The notes: generated from the sequence alone by a model not told the origin. Counted from the stretch's first letter, positions 40,389-52,139 are shown. The stretch: DNA of 64,000 nucleotides from Schumannella luteola (GCF_013408685.1 NZ_JACBZY010000001.1:1922001-1986000), one strand, 5' to 3'. Translations and numbers: made by a program.

Positions 40389-40536
40389 GGCGGCGGGCGA
40401 ACGCGATGTCGTCATCCATCGGATGCTGTGCGCCGCCTGTACGCAATGTCACGAAAAGGTCACGGACCGATCCCTTTCGATCCTGCTCCCGAACCCATGT
40501 CACCAACCGGGAAACACCGACCAAGGGAACGGATAC

Positions 40537-41232
40537 ATGCGCTCCACCTCCAAGAACTCGATCATCAAGAGCGGCCTCGGCATCATCGCCGTCGGCGCCC
40601 TCGCCTTCTCGCTCGCGGCCTGCTCGACGAGCAGCAACAGCGGCTCCTCGCCCAGCAAGGAGACCACGAAGTCGTCCGAGAGCAAGCCGGAGCCCGTCGT
40701 CTCGCTGCCCGACCTCTCCAAGGGCGTCGACACCCAGGTCACCGTCGACCAGAGCTTCGTCGATGCGCTGACCAGCCTCAGCCTGACGCCCGGCGTCGTG
40801 GGCACCGCGACCTTCACCGACGGCGTCTTCGCCTTCCCGATCACGGGCGGCAACGTCGACTACTACGACCCGGCCAAGTCGTACCGCCCCTACGTGCAGG
40901 GCGAGATCGACCACGACGGCTCGGGCATCAGCCTGACCGGCGGCGGCAAGGTCGTCGAGCTCACCGACTTCAAGATCAACCCCGGCACCTCGGAGCTGCA
41001 CGGCAAGGTCACCGTCGACGGAACCGTCGCCGCGCCTGACGCCTTCCTCTTCGACCTGCACGGAGGCACCCTGAAGCCGCTGCAGATGGAGGGTGACAAC
41101 GGCGTGCTCGAGGGCACGACCGTGCACATCTCGCCCGACGCCGCCGACCTGCTGAACCAGACCTTCGGCACCGACGCGGTCAAGGCGCAGATGCTCGTCG
41201 GCGTCGCCAAGATCACCGTCGCCACCAAGTAA
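40537..41232 (+). CDS. secreted lipoprotein of unknown function, 231 aa
   Basis: Signal peptide with lipobox SLAACS (Cys about residue 29), then a Ser/Lys-rich linker and a beta-rich domain with repeated Gly/Asp turns (VTVDQSFVDALTSLSLTPGVVGTATFTDGVFAFPITGG, GKVVELTDFKINPGTSELHGKVTVDG). Members that bind haem (HtaA) have a somewhat similar FPI/GG pattern, but I cannot confirm that. ATG 40537 follows AAGGGA. It is a single-gene unit with a clear terminator. Confidence 0.7.
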   Translation: MRSTSKNSIIKSGLGIIAVGALAFSLAACSTSSNSGSSPSKETTKSSESKPEPVVSLPDLSKGVDTQVTVDQSFVDALTSLSLTPGVVGTATFTDGVFAFPITGGNVDYYDPAKSYRPYVQGEIDHDGSGISLTGGGKVVELTDFKINPGTSELHGKVTVDGTVAAPDAFLFDLHGGTLKPLQMEGDNGVLEGTTVHISPDAADLLNQTFGTDAVKAQMLVGVAKITVATK

Positions 41233-41272
41233 CGACAGCGGAACCGACGAACGTCGGACCGCATCCCGGTAG

Positions 41273-41304
41273 AGCCCGCCGTGCACCCGCACGGCGGGCT
41301 TTTC
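41273..41304 (+). terminator. rho-independent terminator of the lipoprotein gene
   Basis: GCCCGCCGTG (41274-41283), 6-nt loop, CACGGCGGGC (41290-41299), then TTTT. The flanking A-T pair extends the stem to 11 bp. This is the most classical terminator in the window. Confidence 0.85.
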
Positions 41305-41324
41305 CGCATTCAGAGAGGCATCAC

Positions 41325-42122
41325 ATGTCCCGGACCCTGGTGATCGTGCCGACCTACGACGAGCGGGAGAGTCTGCCGGTCACGCTCCGGCAGCTGCTGA
41401 AGCTCGACCGCGAGTTCGACATCCTCGTCGTCGACGACGACTCGCCCGACGGCACCGGCGCACTCGCTGAGCGGCACGCGACCGACTCGTCGCGCATCCA
41501 CGTGCTGCACCACGGTGCGCGGCGCGGTCTCGGTGCGGCCTACGTCGCCGGCTTCGGCTGGGGACTGGATCGCGGCTACGACCGTCTCGTCCAGATGGAC
41601 GCCGACGGATCGCACCGCCCCGCCGATCTCCCGCGCCTGCTCGACGAGCTCGACGCGGGGCACGATCTCGCGGTGGGGTCCCGGTGGGTGCCGGGTGGCC
41701 GTGTCGAGAACTGGCCGCTGGCGCGCCGACTGCTGAGCCGCGCGGGGAGCGCCTATGCGCGTCTACTGCTCGGACTGCCCGTGCGCGACGTCACCGGCGG
41801 CTACCGGGCCTTCACGGCGTCGGTGCTGCACCGGGTCGAGTTGGGGTCGGTGACCAGCCGCGGCTACTGCTTCCAGATCGACCTGCTGCGCCGGGCGGTG
41901 CGCGCGCAGGCCGACATCGCCGAGGTGCCGATCGTGTTCCGCCAGCGCACCGCGGGCCGGTCGAAGATGAGCTCGTCGATCGTCGCCGAGGCACTCGTCC
42001 AGGTGACCCGGTGGGCCGTGCGCGACCGCCCTCGGCGTCGCGGGCTCGATCGCGTGTCGCGGCGTCACACCGCGACGCCGCGGAAGGCGACGGCAGGCCG
42101 CGTCCCTAGGCTGGGGGAGTGA
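41325..42122 (+). CDS. polyprenol-phosphate mannose synthase (GT2, DPM1-like)
   Basis: 265 residues. LVIVPTYDERESLPVTLRQLLKL, VVDDDSPDGTGALAE, the metal-binding MDADGSHRPADLPRLL, GSRWVPGGRVENWPLARRLLSRAGSAYARLLLGLPVRDVTGGYRAF are diagnostic of DPM synthases. It transfers mannose from GDP-mannose to polyprenyl phosphate on the inner membrane face; the product feeds C-type and GT87 mannosyltransferases. The C-terminus is basic, with no membrane helix. It shares bases with the next GTG start. Confidence 0.9.
   Translation: MSRTLVIVPTYDERESLPVTLRQLLKLDREFDILVVDDDSPDGTGALAERHATDSSRIHVLHHGARRGLGAAYVAGFGWGLDRGYDRLVQMDADGSHRPADLPRLLDELDAGHDLAVGSRWVPGGRVENWPLARRLLSRAGSAYARLLLGLPVRDVTGGYRAFTASVLHRVELGSVTSRGYCFQIDLLRRAVRAQADIAEVPIVFRQRTAGRSKMSSSIVAEALVQVTRWAVRDRPRRRGLDRVSRRHTATPRKATAGRVPRLGE
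42107..42112 (+). promoter_or_regulatory. leaderless -10 box TAGGCT
   Basis: 6 nt before GTG 42119. The GGGGGA between could also serve as Shine-Dalgarno on a longer transcript. Confidence 0.45.
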
Positions 42123-43384
42123 GCCTCCCCGACGCCTCGAGCACCGCATCCGACCCCGCCTCGATCGCGGCTTCGAGCTCGGCTTCGAGCTCGGCCGAGC
42201 TGCCCTGGCAGCGCACCGCTCGGGCCGCGGGGCTGCTCGGAGCCGACGGCGTCGCCCGGCCGACGATCTTCGCCGAGATGTCGGCGCTCGCCGCCGAGCG
42301 CGACGCCCTCAACCTGGGACAGGGCTTCCCCGATGAAGACGGCCCCGCCGAGGTGCTCGAGGCGGCCCGGCAGGCGATCAGCGACGGCGTCAATCAGTAC
42401 CCGCCGGGTCGCGGCATCCCGGTGCTGCGCCAGGCGATCTCCGATCACCAGAAGCGCTTCCGGGGTCTCGACTGGGATGCCGACCGCGAGGTGCTCGTCA
42501 CCGCCGGCGCGACCGAGGCGCTCTCGGCGTCGCTGCTCGCCTTCGTCGACCGGGGCGACGACGTGGTCGTGATCGAGCCCTTCTACGACAGCTACGCGGC
42601 GCTGGTCGGGCTCGCCGGCGGGCGTCTCGTGCCGGTGCCGGCCCGCGCCCCCGATTTCCTGCCCGACCCCGACGAGCTGCGCGCCGCGGTGACCGATCGC
42701 ACCGCCGTCATCCTCATCAACACGCCGCACAACCCGACCGGCACGATCCTGCCCGACGCGACGCTGCAGCTCATCGTCGAGCTCGCCGAGAAGCACGACG
42801 CCGTGATCGTCAGCGACGAGGTCTACGAGCACCTGGTGTTCGAGCGCCGGCACCGCAGCATCGGCGAGTTCCCCGGTGCGCGCGGGCGTGCGATCACGGT
42901 GTCGAGCGCGGCGAAGACCTTCAGCGTCACCGGCTGGAAGATCGGCTGGATCACGGCCGCGCCCGAGCTGGTGGATGCGGTGCTCGCCGTCAAGCAGTTC
43001 CTCACCTACGTGGGCGGCGCGCCGTTCCAGCCCGCGGTCGCCGTCGGTCTCGGGCTGCCGGAGGCGTACTTCCGCGGCGAGGCCGAGAAGCTGCGTGCGC
43101 GCCGCGATGAGCTGACGGCGGCGCTCGAGTCGGTCGGCTTCTCGGTCAACCGACCCGGCGGCTCGTACTTCCTCGTCGCCGACGGCGCCCCGATCGGCCT
43201 GCACGATGGCGTCGTGACCGCGCGCCGCCTCGTCGACGAAGTCGGCGTGGTCGGCATCCCGATCTCGGCCTTCACCGTGCCCGAGCACCGCGCCGACTTC
43301 GCGTCGCTGCTGCGCTTCACCTTCGCCAAGAGCGCCGCGACCGTCAGCGCGGCGTCCCGCCAGCTCGAGTCCTTCCGCCCGTAG
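42119..43384 (+). CDS. class I PLP aminotransferase
   Basis: 421 residues. After a Ser/Ala-rich extension of about 30 residues: NLGQGFPDEDGP, YPPGRGIPVLRQAI, TAGATEALSAS, INTPHNPTG, SDEVYEH, and the PLP lysine in SSAAKTFSVTGWKIGW. This is the methionine/kynurenine-aminotransferase-like subgroup, often used for methionine salvage, succinyldiaminopimelate or aromatic amino acids. The N-terminal extension is coded partly by a 12-bp tandem direct repeat. It overlaps the mannose-synthase stop but has its own leaderless box. Confidence 0.85.
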   Translation: MSLPDASSTASDPASIAASSSASSSAELPWQRTARAAGLLGADGVARPTIFAEMSALAAERDALNLGQGFPDEDGPAEVLEAARQAISDGVNQYPPGRGIPVLRQAISDHQKRFRGLDWDADREVLVTAGATEALSASLLAFVDRGDDVVVIEPFYDSYAALVGLAGGRLVPVPARAPDFLPDPDELRAAVTDRTAVILINTPHNPTGTILPDATLQLIVELAEKHDAVIVSDEVYEHLVFERRHRSIGEFPGARGRAITVSSAAKTFSVTGWKIGWITAAPELVDAVLAVKQFLTYVGGAPFQPAVAVGLGLPEAYFRGEAEKLRARRDELTAALESVGFSVNRPGGSYFLVADGAPIGLHDGVVTARRLVDEVGVVGIPISAFTVPEHRADFASLLRFTFAKSAATVSAASRQLESFRP

Positions 43385-43433
43385 CGCGAGCCGCGCGGCG
43401 GGGTCGCGACCGGTGGAGCGGTCCCGGCAACGC

Positions 43434-43467
43434 CGCAGGGCGCCGAGCCGAAGCCCGACGCCCTGCG
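43434..43467. terminator. bidirectional U-less hairpin between aminotransferase and pstB
   Basis: CGCAGGGCG (43434-43442) and CGCCCTGCG (43459-43467), perfect 9-bp arms in the 124-nt gap between two convergent genes. A second dyad CCGGTC...GACCGG follows near 43479-43501. No T run. Confidence 0.5.
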
Positions 43468-43508
43468 CGAGATGCGATCCGGTCACGCGCAGCGCGACCG
43501 GCATCCGA

Positions 43509-44288
43509 TCATCCGAACTTGCCCGAGACGTAGTCCTCGGTGGCCTGAACGTTCGGGTTCGAGAAGATCGTCGAGGTCTCGTCGTACTCGATCAGCTTGC
43601 CCGGCTTGCCGGTGCCGGCGATGTTGAAGAACGCGGTCTTGTCGCTGACGCGCGAGGCCTGCTGCATGTTGTGGGTCACGATCACGATCGTGTACTCGGT
43701 CTTGAGCTCCTCGATCAGGTCCTCGATGGCGAGGGTCGAGATCGGGTCGAGCGCCGAGCAGGGCTCGTCCATCAGCACGACGTCGGGCGACACGGCGATG
43801 GTGCGCGCGATGCAGAGACGCTGCTGCTGACCACCCGAGAGACCCGAGCCGGGCTTGTCGAGGCGGTCCTTGACTTCGTTCCAGAGGTTCGCGCCCTGCA
43901 GCGACTTCTCGACGAGGTCGTCGGCGTCGGTCTTCGAGATGCGGCGGTTGTTGAGGCGCACGCCGGCGAGCACGTTCTCGCGGATCGACATCGTGGGGAA
44001 CGGGTTCGGGCGCTGGAACACCATGCCGACCTGACGGCGCACGAGCACCGGGTCGACGCCCTGACCGTAGAGATCGTTGCCGTCGATGCGCACCTCGCCC
44101 TTGACGTGGGCGCCGGGGATGACCTCGTGCATGCGGTTCAGCGTGCGCAGGAAGGTCGACTTGCCGCAGCCGGACGGGCCGATGAACGCGGTGACGGTGC
44201 GGGGCTCGATCTGCATGCTGACGCCTTCGACGGCGAGGAAGTCGCTGTAGTAGACGTTGAGATCGTTGACTTCGATGCGCTTGGACAC
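43509..44288 (-). CDS. pstB: phosphate ABC transporter ATP-binding protein
   Basis: 259 residues. Walker [33 protein letters not shown], signature [15 protein letters not shown], Walker [15 protein letters not shown] and [20 protein letters not shown]: the PstB consensus. It energises phosphate import and, through PhoU, signals phosphate status to SenX3-RegX3. Last gene of pstSCAB, 31 nt after pstA. Confidence 0.97.
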   Translation of the reverse strand: MSKRIEVNDLNVYYSDFLAVEGVSMQIEPRTVTAFIGPSGCGKSTFLRTLNRMHEVIPGAHVKGEVRIDGNDLYGQGVDPVLVRRQVGMVFQRPNPFPTMSIRENVLAGVRLNNRRISKTDADDLVEKSLQGANLWNEVKDRLDKPGSGLSGGQQQRLCIARTIAVSPDVVLMDEPCSALDPISTLAIEDLIEELKTEYTIVIVTHNMQQASRVSDKTAFFNIAGTGKPGKLIEYDETSTIFSNPNVQATEDYVSGKFG

Positions 44289-44319
44289 GCTGGGCCTTCC
44301 GGGATGCGGTGGTCGGGTC

Positions 44320-45441
44320 TTAGCGGCCGGACTTCGGAGAGAAGACGACGGCGACGATACGGGCGATGAGGTTGAACACGACCACGAGCAGCACGAGCAG
44401 CAGCGCGGCTCCCCAGGCGGCGTCGTTCGACGCCTCGATGTCCTGGCCGGGGAACTTGATGCCCGAGTAGGCGAGCACCGGCAGGGTCTGCATGGGGCCG
44501 TTGAACGGGTTCGCGTTGAAATTGTCGGTGAAGCTCGCGGCGATGAAGATCGGCGCGGTCTCGCCGATGACGCGGGCGATGGCCAGCATGACGCCGGTGA
44601 TGATGCCCGAGACGGCGGTGCGCAGCACGACCTTGATGATCGTGAGCGAGCGGTTCACGCCGAGCGCGTACGAGGCTTCGCGCAGATCCATCGGCACCAG
44701 GCGCAGCATCTCCTCGGTGGAGCGCACGACGATCGGGATCATCAGCACGCACAGGGCGACGGAGGCCGAGAAGCCCGAGAACGCCTTGGGTCCGACGATC
44801 AGCGTGAAGAGCGCGAAGGCGAACAGACCGGCGACGATCGACGGGATGCCGGTCATGACGTCGACCAGGAAGGTCACGACGCGGCGCAGCAGGTTGCTGG
44901 GCTGCGCGTACTCGACGAGGTAGATCGCGGTGAGGATGCCGATCGGAACCGAGATCAGGGTCGCGATGCCGGTGATCTCGAGGGTTCCGACGATGGCCTG
45001 CCAGGCGCCGACGCGCTGGGTGACCTCGAGCGTCTCGGGGTCGAAGCTCGATCCGCCGGTCTGGCTGATGAAGCTCCAGTTGAGCTGGCCGATGCCCTTC
45101 GAGACGACCGTCCAGAGGGTCGACACGAGCGGGATGAGCGCGAGGAGGAACGCGACCGTGACGAGTCCGCGCACGAGGCGGTCGACCGCCTTGCGGCCGT
45201 TCTCGACGAGCGCCGACGCGATCGTGATGACGATCAGGTAGAGCAGACCGGTCAGCACGAGGGTGCCGGTGACGCCGTTGGTGGGGTTGCTGTACCCGCC
45301 GAGCAGCGCGACCACGCCGGCCGACACGACGAGCGCGCCGACGGTGACCCAGACGTTGATCAGTCGGGGGAGCTGGCCGGAGGCGAGCGAGTTGGTGATG
45401 CCCGTGGCCGGGCGGTTCGGGTCGATGGCCGGGGAGGTCAT
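44320..45441 (-). CDS. pstA: phosphate ABC transporter permease PstA
   Basis: 373 residues. The N-terminal part carries extra membrane helices ([38 protein letters not shown]) before the six-helix permease core with [26 protein letters not shown] as EAA loop and [10 protein letters not shown]. It forms the channel with PstC. The ATG overlaps the pstC stop by 4 nt. Confidence 0.95.
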   Translation of the reverse strand: MTSPAIDPNRPATGITNSLASGQLPRLINVWVTVGALVVSAGVVALLGGYSNPTNGVTGTLVLTGLLYLIVITIASALVENGRKAVDRLVRGLVTVAFLLALIPLVSTLWTVVSKGIGQLNWSFISQTGGSSFDPETLEVTQRVGAWQAIVGTLEITGIATLISVPIGILTAIYLVEYAQPSNLLRRVVTFLVDVMTGIPSIVAGLFAFALFTLIVGPKAFSGFSASVALCVLMIPIVVRSTEEMLRLVPMDLREASYALGVNRSLTIIKVVLRTAVSGIITGVMLAIARVIGETAPIFIAASFTDNFNANPFNGPMQTLPVLAYSGIKFPGQDIEASNDAAWGAALLLVLLVVVFNLIARIVAVVFSPKSGR

Positions 45442-46499
45442 GCGGTCTTCGCCTTCGGGGTGCGGGTGCGGCTCTTGCGGGTGGCGCCGGGGCCCGTGCG
45501 GGCGACGATGGCGCGGGCGATGAAGTTCACGGCGAACGACACGACGAACAGCATGAGTCCGGTTCCGGTGAGGGCGGAGCGCTGCAGGTCGGTGGCGATC
45601 GGGAAGTTGGTGGCGATGTTCGCGGCGATCGTCTGCGAGTTCTGCCCCTCGGTGACGACCGTGAGCGAGAACAGGATCGACGGCGAGATGATCAGCGCGA
45701 TCGCCATCGTCTCGCCGAGCGCGCGGCCGAGGCCGAGCAGCGTGGCGCTGACCATGCCCGAGCGGGCGTAGGGGAAGACGGAGAGCTTGACCATCTCCCA
45801 GCGCGTGGCGCCGAGGGCGAGCGCGGCCTCTTCGTGCAGGCGCGGGGTCTGCAGGAAGATCTCGCGGGTGATGGAGGTGATGATCGGCAGGATCATGACC
45901 GCGAGCACGACGCCGCCCGCGAGGATCGTCGATCCACTGCGCGAGACGGTGCCGCTGAACAGCGGGATCCAGCCGAGGTAGGTGTTGAGGAACTCCTCGA
46001 GCGGGAGGAGGAAGGGGCGGATGACGATGATGCCCCAGAGGCCGAACACGACGGACGGGACCGCGGCGAGCAGGTCGACCAGGTAGCCGAGCGCTCCAGC
46101 CAGGCGGCGCGGTGCGTAGTGCGAGATGAAGAGGGCGATGCCGATCGCGACCGGGGTGCCGAGGATGAGCGCGATGAACGCGGCCCAGATCGTGCCCCAG
46201 AGCAGCGGCCCGACGTAGGCCCAGAAGCTGGTGAAGTTGGCGGTGGGGCCGTCGTTGAGCTCGGCGTTGGTCTCCCAGTTGGCGGTGATGCCGGGGAGCG
46301 AGCGGATGATCAGGAAGATCGCGACGCCCGCGAGGATGACCATGATCAGCCAGGCGGAGCCGGAGCTGAGGCCGAGGAAGACCTTGTCGCCGGCGCGGCC
46401 GGAGCCTTTGCCGGTGAGGGCCCGGCCCCCCTGGCGGGGGGCCGAGCCGGGTGCACCCTGCGGCGCGGAGGCGTTCGTGACGGTCGTGCTGTCGGTCAC
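45438..46499 (-). CDS. pstC: phosphate ABC transporter permease PstC
   Basis: 353 residues. Short Gly/Arg-rich N-terminus, then six to seven membrane helices with VPSVVFGLWGIIVI, LHEEAALALGATRWEMVKLSVFPYARSGM (EAA loop) and GLGRALGETMAIAL. Partner of PstA. The start ATG 46499 is 49 nt from pstS. Confidence 0.95.
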   Translation of the reverse strand: MTDSTTVTNASAPQGAPGSAPRQGGRALTGKGSGRAGDKVFLGLSSGSAWLIMVILAGVAIFLIIRSLPGITANWETNAELNDGPTANFTSFWAYVGPLLWGTIWAAFIALILGTPVAIGIALFISHYAPRRLAGALGYLVDLLAAVPSVVFGLWGIIVIRPFLLPLEEFLNTYLGWIPLFSGTVSRSGSTILAGGVVLAVMILPIITSITREIFLQTPRLHEEAALALGATRWEMVKLSVFPYARSGMVSATLLGLGRALGETMAIALIISPSILFSLTVVTEGQNSQTIAANIATNFPIATDLQRSALTGTGLMLFVVSFAVNFIARAIVARTGPGATRKSRTRTPKAKTA

Positions 46500-46548
46500 G
46501 GGGATGTTCTCCTGGTCTCTGCGTCTCGGGTGCGGTGATTCAGCTGAA

Positions 46549-47670
46549 TTACTTGATGGAGCTCAGCGTCTTGTTGATCTCGTCGAGGATCGACGTCGGC
46601 AGCGGGGCCGAACCGGCGTTCTTCTCGGCGACCTTCTGGCCGAGGTCCGAGGCGACGAAGCCGAGGTAGCCCTTGACGAGCTCGGCCTGCTTGGCGTCCT
46701 TGAACGTCTTGCAGGTGATCGCGTAGGAGACCAGCGGGATCGGGTAGGCGTCAGCCGTGGTGATCTTCGCGTAGTCGATGGTCTGCGAGAGGTCGCCCTC
46801 GACGCCGTTCGACTTGAGCTCGGCGGCGGTCTCGAAGGCCTTGGAAGCGCCCTTGCCCGAGAACTCGACGAACTTGTCGCCGACGCCGATCGCGGCGGCC
46901 TTGACGTCGCCGATGGCGCTGTGGTCGGCGTAGCCGATCGAGCCGGCGGTCGCCTTGACGGTGTTCACGACACCCGAGCCACCCTGCTGCTTCGACACGT
47001 TGCCGGCGACGGGCCAGGCGTTCGACGCGTCGTAGGGCCAGTTGGCCTTCTGGGTCGCGACGAGGTAGTTGGTGAAGGTCTGGGTGGTGCCCGAGCCGTC
47101 GCCGCGGGCGACGGTGGTGATCGGGCCGGCCGCGAGGGCCTTTCCGCCGTTGTCCTTCGTGATGGCCGCGTCAGACCAGTCGGTGATCTGCAGGTTGAAG
47201 ATCTTGGCGACGGTCTCGCCCGAGAGCTTCAGGCTCGAGGCGCCCTCGACGTTGTAGATCACCGCGACGCCGTCGAGGTAGATCGGCAGGTTCACGGCGC
47301 CGTCGGCGCCGCAGACGGCCTCGGCGGCCGTGGTCTGCTCGGGCTTCAGCGGCGAGTCGGAGCCCGCGAAGTCGTACGAGCCGGCGGTGAAGTTGGTGAC
47401 GCCGCCGCCCGAGCCCTGCGACTTGTCGTAGTTGACGGTCAGGCCCTTGGCCTGAGCGGTGATGGCGGTGGTCCAGGCCTGCTCGGCGTTGGCCTGAGCG
47501 GAGGAGCCACCGGCGGTGATGGTGCCGGCGAGCTTCGAGTAGTCGGCCGCCTCAGCCGACTTCGAGGGGGCGGCGGACTCGTCGGAGCCACCGGACGTGG
47601 CGCAGCCTGCGAGTGCGACGGCGCCGACGAGAGCGATGGCGGCGATGCTGCCAGAGCGCGTGAGCTTCAC
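46549..47670 (-). CDS. pstS: phosphate-binding lipoprotein PstS
   Basis: 373 residues from GTG 47670, preceded by AAGGGA; the longer reading from 47748 lies upstream of the Shine-Dalgarno and lacks a signal peptide at its start. Signal with lipobox VALAGCAT, then TITAGGSSAQANAEQAWTTAI, NFTAGSYDFAGSDSPL and VARGDGSGTTQTFTNYL, the PstS phosphate-binding loops. It captures phosphate outside the membrane. First gene of the operon, 92 nt downstream of a three-unit PHO box. Confidence 0.95.
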   Translation of the reverse strand: MKLTRSGSIAAIALVGAVALAGCATSGGSDESAAPSKSAEAADYSKLAGTITAGGSSAQANAEQAWTTAITAQAKGLTVNYDKSQGSGGGVTNFTAGSYDFAGSDSPLKPEQTTAAEAVCGADGAVNLPIYLDGVAVIYNVEGASSLKLSGETVAKIFNLQITDWSDAAITKDNGGKALAAGPITTVARGDGSGTTQTFTNYLVATQKANWPYDASNAWPVAGNVSKQQGGSGVVNTVKATAGSIGYADHSAIGDVKAAAIGVGDKFVEFSGKGASKAFETAAELKSNGVEGDLSQTIDYAKITTADAYPIPLVSYAITCKTFKDAKQAELVKGYLGFVASDLGQKVAEKNAGSAPLPTSILDEINKTLSSIK

Positions 47671-47746
47671 TGTATTCCCTTCGGAATGCGGGTTGAGGAC
47701 TGAGTGCAGGGCACTCGGTTGCTCACGGTAAGAAGCCGATGTGGAC

Positions 47747-47790
47747 ACATTTGGGGGCGTCGGTGAACGGGAGGTTAACGGAAGGTCAAC
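47747..47790 (-). promoter_or_regulatory. PHO box (three units) and -10 of pstS
   Basis: On the plus strand GGTGAAC (47762), GGTTAAC (47773) and GGTCAAC (47784) recur at exactly 11 nt; on the minus strand they read GTTCACC, GTTAACC and GTTGACC in the direction of pstS. This is the actinobacterial PhoP/RegX3 direct-repeat unit. AAATGT (47747-47752, minus) about 9 nt downstream is a possible -10. Confidence 0.8.
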
Positions 47791-47840
47791 GGGCGCCTCG
47801 GCCCTGGACAGGTCCCGTCAACCCGCTCCGACGACGGCGA

Positions 47841-47874
47841 AAGGCCCGCCGCCGCGGGAGCGGTGACGGGCCTT
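47841..47874 (-). terminator. hairpin terminator of the ppk-mutT1 operon
   Basis: AAGGCCCG and CGGGCCTT, 8-bp arms around 18 nt. Read on the minus strand it ends CCTTTCG, a short T run. It stands between the mutT1 stop and the pstS promoter. Confidence 0.55.
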
Positions 47875-47920
47875 CACGAGCGGTGAACGGCTCGGGATGA
47901 CCGGTTCGGACTGGCGCGGC

Positions 47921-48861
47921 TCAGGCTGCGGGCCCGTGCACCTCCACGGCGATGACGCCGCTCTGGGCCGGGTCGAGCGGAAGGTGCACGACGGCGTATT
48001 CGGCGGTGCCGAGGCCGGACGCGCGGCGCAGCTCGTCGGGTCGCGCGGCGCCGGCGCGACGGCCGATCTCGGCGAGGATCTCGGGCAGCACCGGACCGTG
48101 GCTGCACAGAACGGCCGTCTTGCGCTTGTCGAGCCGGCGCTGCACGACCGACCCGACGTCGTCGGTTCCGTCGGCGTAGGCGTCCTGGCTGATCTCGTCC
48201 GTCTGCGCGACGGCGCGTCCGGTGAGACGCGCGGTCGGCTCGATCGTCGCGACGCAGCGCACCGCGGTCGAGGTGATGAGCTTGCGCGGGCGGTAGGCGG
48301 CGATGCCCTGGGCGACGCTGGTCGCCTGGGCGGCGCCGCGCTCCTGCAGCGGGCGCGTCGCATCCGGCCCGCCCCACTCGCTCGGGCTCACGGCCTTGCC
48401 GTGCCGCAGGGCGATGACGGCGAAGCTGCGGGCGCGTCCCTGACTCCAGAGCTCGGCGAAGCGGTCGACGAGCTCGATGTCGTGCTCGTAGTCGAGCACC
48501 TTGCGGGCCTTGTCGATCGATACCCAGTCGAGCTCGGCGATCTCGTCGTTCGCCTGGAAGGTGGATGCGGCGATCGCATCGTCGCCCACCTCGGCGAGCC
48601 AGTAGTGCACGATCTTCGGCCGGCCGTTCGGCAGCGGGTACTCGACGACGCCGACCGGCGCGCCGAGTCCGACGAGCAGCCCGGTCTCCTCGGCGATCTC
48701 GCGCACCGCAGTCTCGGGCAGCGTCTCACCCGGATCGAGCTTGCCCTTCGGCAGCGAGACGTCCTTGTGCTGGGTCCTGTGCACGACGAGCACGCGCGGC
48801 TCGCCGTTCTTCTCGCGCCAGACGACCGCTCCGGCCGCCAGGACGGGCGGGGGAGCGACCG

Positions 48862-48865
<4 letters not shown>
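47921..48865 (-). CDS. mutT1: MutT1-like Nudix hydrolase with histidine-phosphatase domain
   Basis: 314 residues from GTG 48865. The Nudix box lies at about 41-63 ([23 protein letters not shown]). After residue 145 comes a histidine-phosphatase domain with the catalytic RHG (Arg153, His154, Gly155). The same two-domain architecture occurs in mycobacterial MutT1, which removes 8-oxo-dGTP/GTP or diadenosine polyphosphates. It overlaps the ppk stop (GTGA), an arrangement common in actinobacteria. Confidence 0.88.
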
Positions 48866-51033
<2,168 letters not shown>

Positions 51034-51039
51034 GGGGCA

Positions 51040-51074
51040 ATCCTGCCACCGGGCCGCGTTAACGGGAGGTGAAC
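51040..51074 (-). promoter_or_regulatory. PHO box (two units) and -10 of ppk
   Basis: CGTTAAC (51057) and GGTGAAC (51068) are 11 nt apart, and CAGGAT (51040-51045, minus strand) ends 6 nt before the ppk ATG. The PHO units cover the -35 position, where activated RegX3 would contact polymerase. Confidence 0.7.
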
Positions 51075-51077
51075 CGG

Positions 51078-51806
51078 TCAGACGCCGTTCGCGGCGGGGG
51101 AGCTCTCGTCGGTGTCGACGCCGGCGCGCGCGGCGGCGGCGGCGGCGTCGTCCTCGTCGAAGTTGAAGCGGTAGCCGACGTTGCGCACGGTGCCGATGAG
51201 CGAGTCGAGGTCGCCGAGCTTCGCGCGCAGGCGCCGCACGTGCACGTCGACCGTGCGCGTTCCGCCGAAGTAGTCGTAACCCCAGACCTCGCTGAGCAGC
51301 TGCTCGCGGGTGAAGACGCGCGAGGGGTGCGTCGCGAGGAAGCGCAGCAGCTCGAACTCCTTGAAGGTGAGGTCGAGTGGTTTGCCGTGCACCTTCGCCG
51401 AGTAGCTGGCCTCGTCGATCACGACGCCCGAGGCGTGGATCTTCGAGCCGGTCGACTCCTGTGCGGCGCGGCCGATGGCGAGGCGGATGCGCGCATCCAC
51501 CTCGGCCGGCCCGGCGTCGGCGAGCACGACGTCGTCGACGCCCCAGTCGACCGAGACCGCGGTCAGGCCGCCTTCGGTCAGCACGAGGATCACGGGCGCC
51601 CCGGCTCCGGCCTGGTCGAGCACCTTGCACAGCGCCTTGGCCGCGGCGAGGTCGCGACGCGCGTCGACGAACAGCACCTCGGCATCGGGAGCCGTCACGA
51701 GCGCGGCGGGGTCGGCGGGGATCTGCCGCACGCGGTGCGACAGCAGCCCGAGTGCGGGCAGGACATCGCCGTCGATGGTCGGGGTCAGGATCAACAGCTG
51801 CGCCAC
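51078..51806 (-). CDS. glnR: GlnR-type orphan response regulator (nitrogen control)
   Basis: 242 residues from GTG 51806 with GGAGG upstream. The receiver lacks the usual acidic pair after the first strand ([11 protein letters not shown]) though Asp48 is kept; [35 protein letters not shown] and the output domain [53 protein letters not shown] match Streptomyces GlnR closely. It controls nitrogen assimilation genes without a kinase. Next to ppk, it brings nitrogen control beside phosphate genes. TAGAAT at 51835-51840 (minus) is its -10. Confidence 0.88.
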   Translation of the reverse strand: MAQLLILTPTIDGDVLPALGLLSHRVRQIPADPAALVTAPDAEVLFVDARRDLAAAKALCKVLDQAGAGAPVILVLTEGGLTAVSVDWGVDDVVLADAGPAEVDARIRLAIGRAAQESTGSKIHASGVVIDEASYSAKVHGKPLDLTFKEFELLRFLATHPSRVFTREQLLSEVWGYDYFGGTRTVDVHVRRLRAKLGDLDSLIGTVRNVGYRFNFDEDDAAAAAARAGVDTDESSPAANGV

Positions 51807-51848
51807 GCGTCCTCCGGGTTCCGCCAGGGTGCCGATTCTATTGCCCCC

Positions 51849-51854
51849 TACGAT
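51849..51854 (+). promoter_or_regulatory. leaderless -10 box TACGAT
   Basis: Ends 6 nt before ATG 51861; nearly back-to-back with the TAGAAT -10 of glnR on the other strand. Confidence 0.45.
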
Positions 51855-51860
51855 GGCCTC

Positions 51861-52139
51861 ATGTCCCGCGTCCTCGTCAGCGCCGTGCCCGTCTGGGTCG
51901 TCGCGCTCGGCGCGGGCCTCGCGGTCGCCCTCGTCTCGGGGGCCGCGTGGCTCACCTGGATCCCCGTCGTCGCGGCCCTCAGCCTGCTGGTCGCCTTCGC
52001 GATCCAGCTCGCAGTGGGGCGTCGCGAGGGGCTCGTCACCCGGCTCGGCGTGAGCGTCGTCGGCGTGTTGATCGTGCTGGTCGCGATCAGCGGGGCGCTC
52101 GCGATCGTGCATCCCGTCTCGCTGACCTTCTCGGTCTGA
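51861..52139 (+). CDS. small membrane protein, 92 aa
   Basis: Three hydrophobic helices ([65 protein letters not shown]) separated by GRREGLVTR. Leaderless box TACGAT. Typical actinobacterial small hypothetical membrane protein, divergent from glnR. Function unknown. Confidence 0.65.
   Translation: MSRVLVSAVPVWVVALGAGLAVALVSGAAWLTWIPVVAALSLLVAFAIQLAVGRREGLVTRLGVSVVGVLIVLVAISGALAIVHPVSLTFSV

Noticed and set aside
44257-45771. 504-codon plus-strand frame opposite pstA/pstC
   Set aside because: Acidic/Arg repetitive shadow of permease genes.
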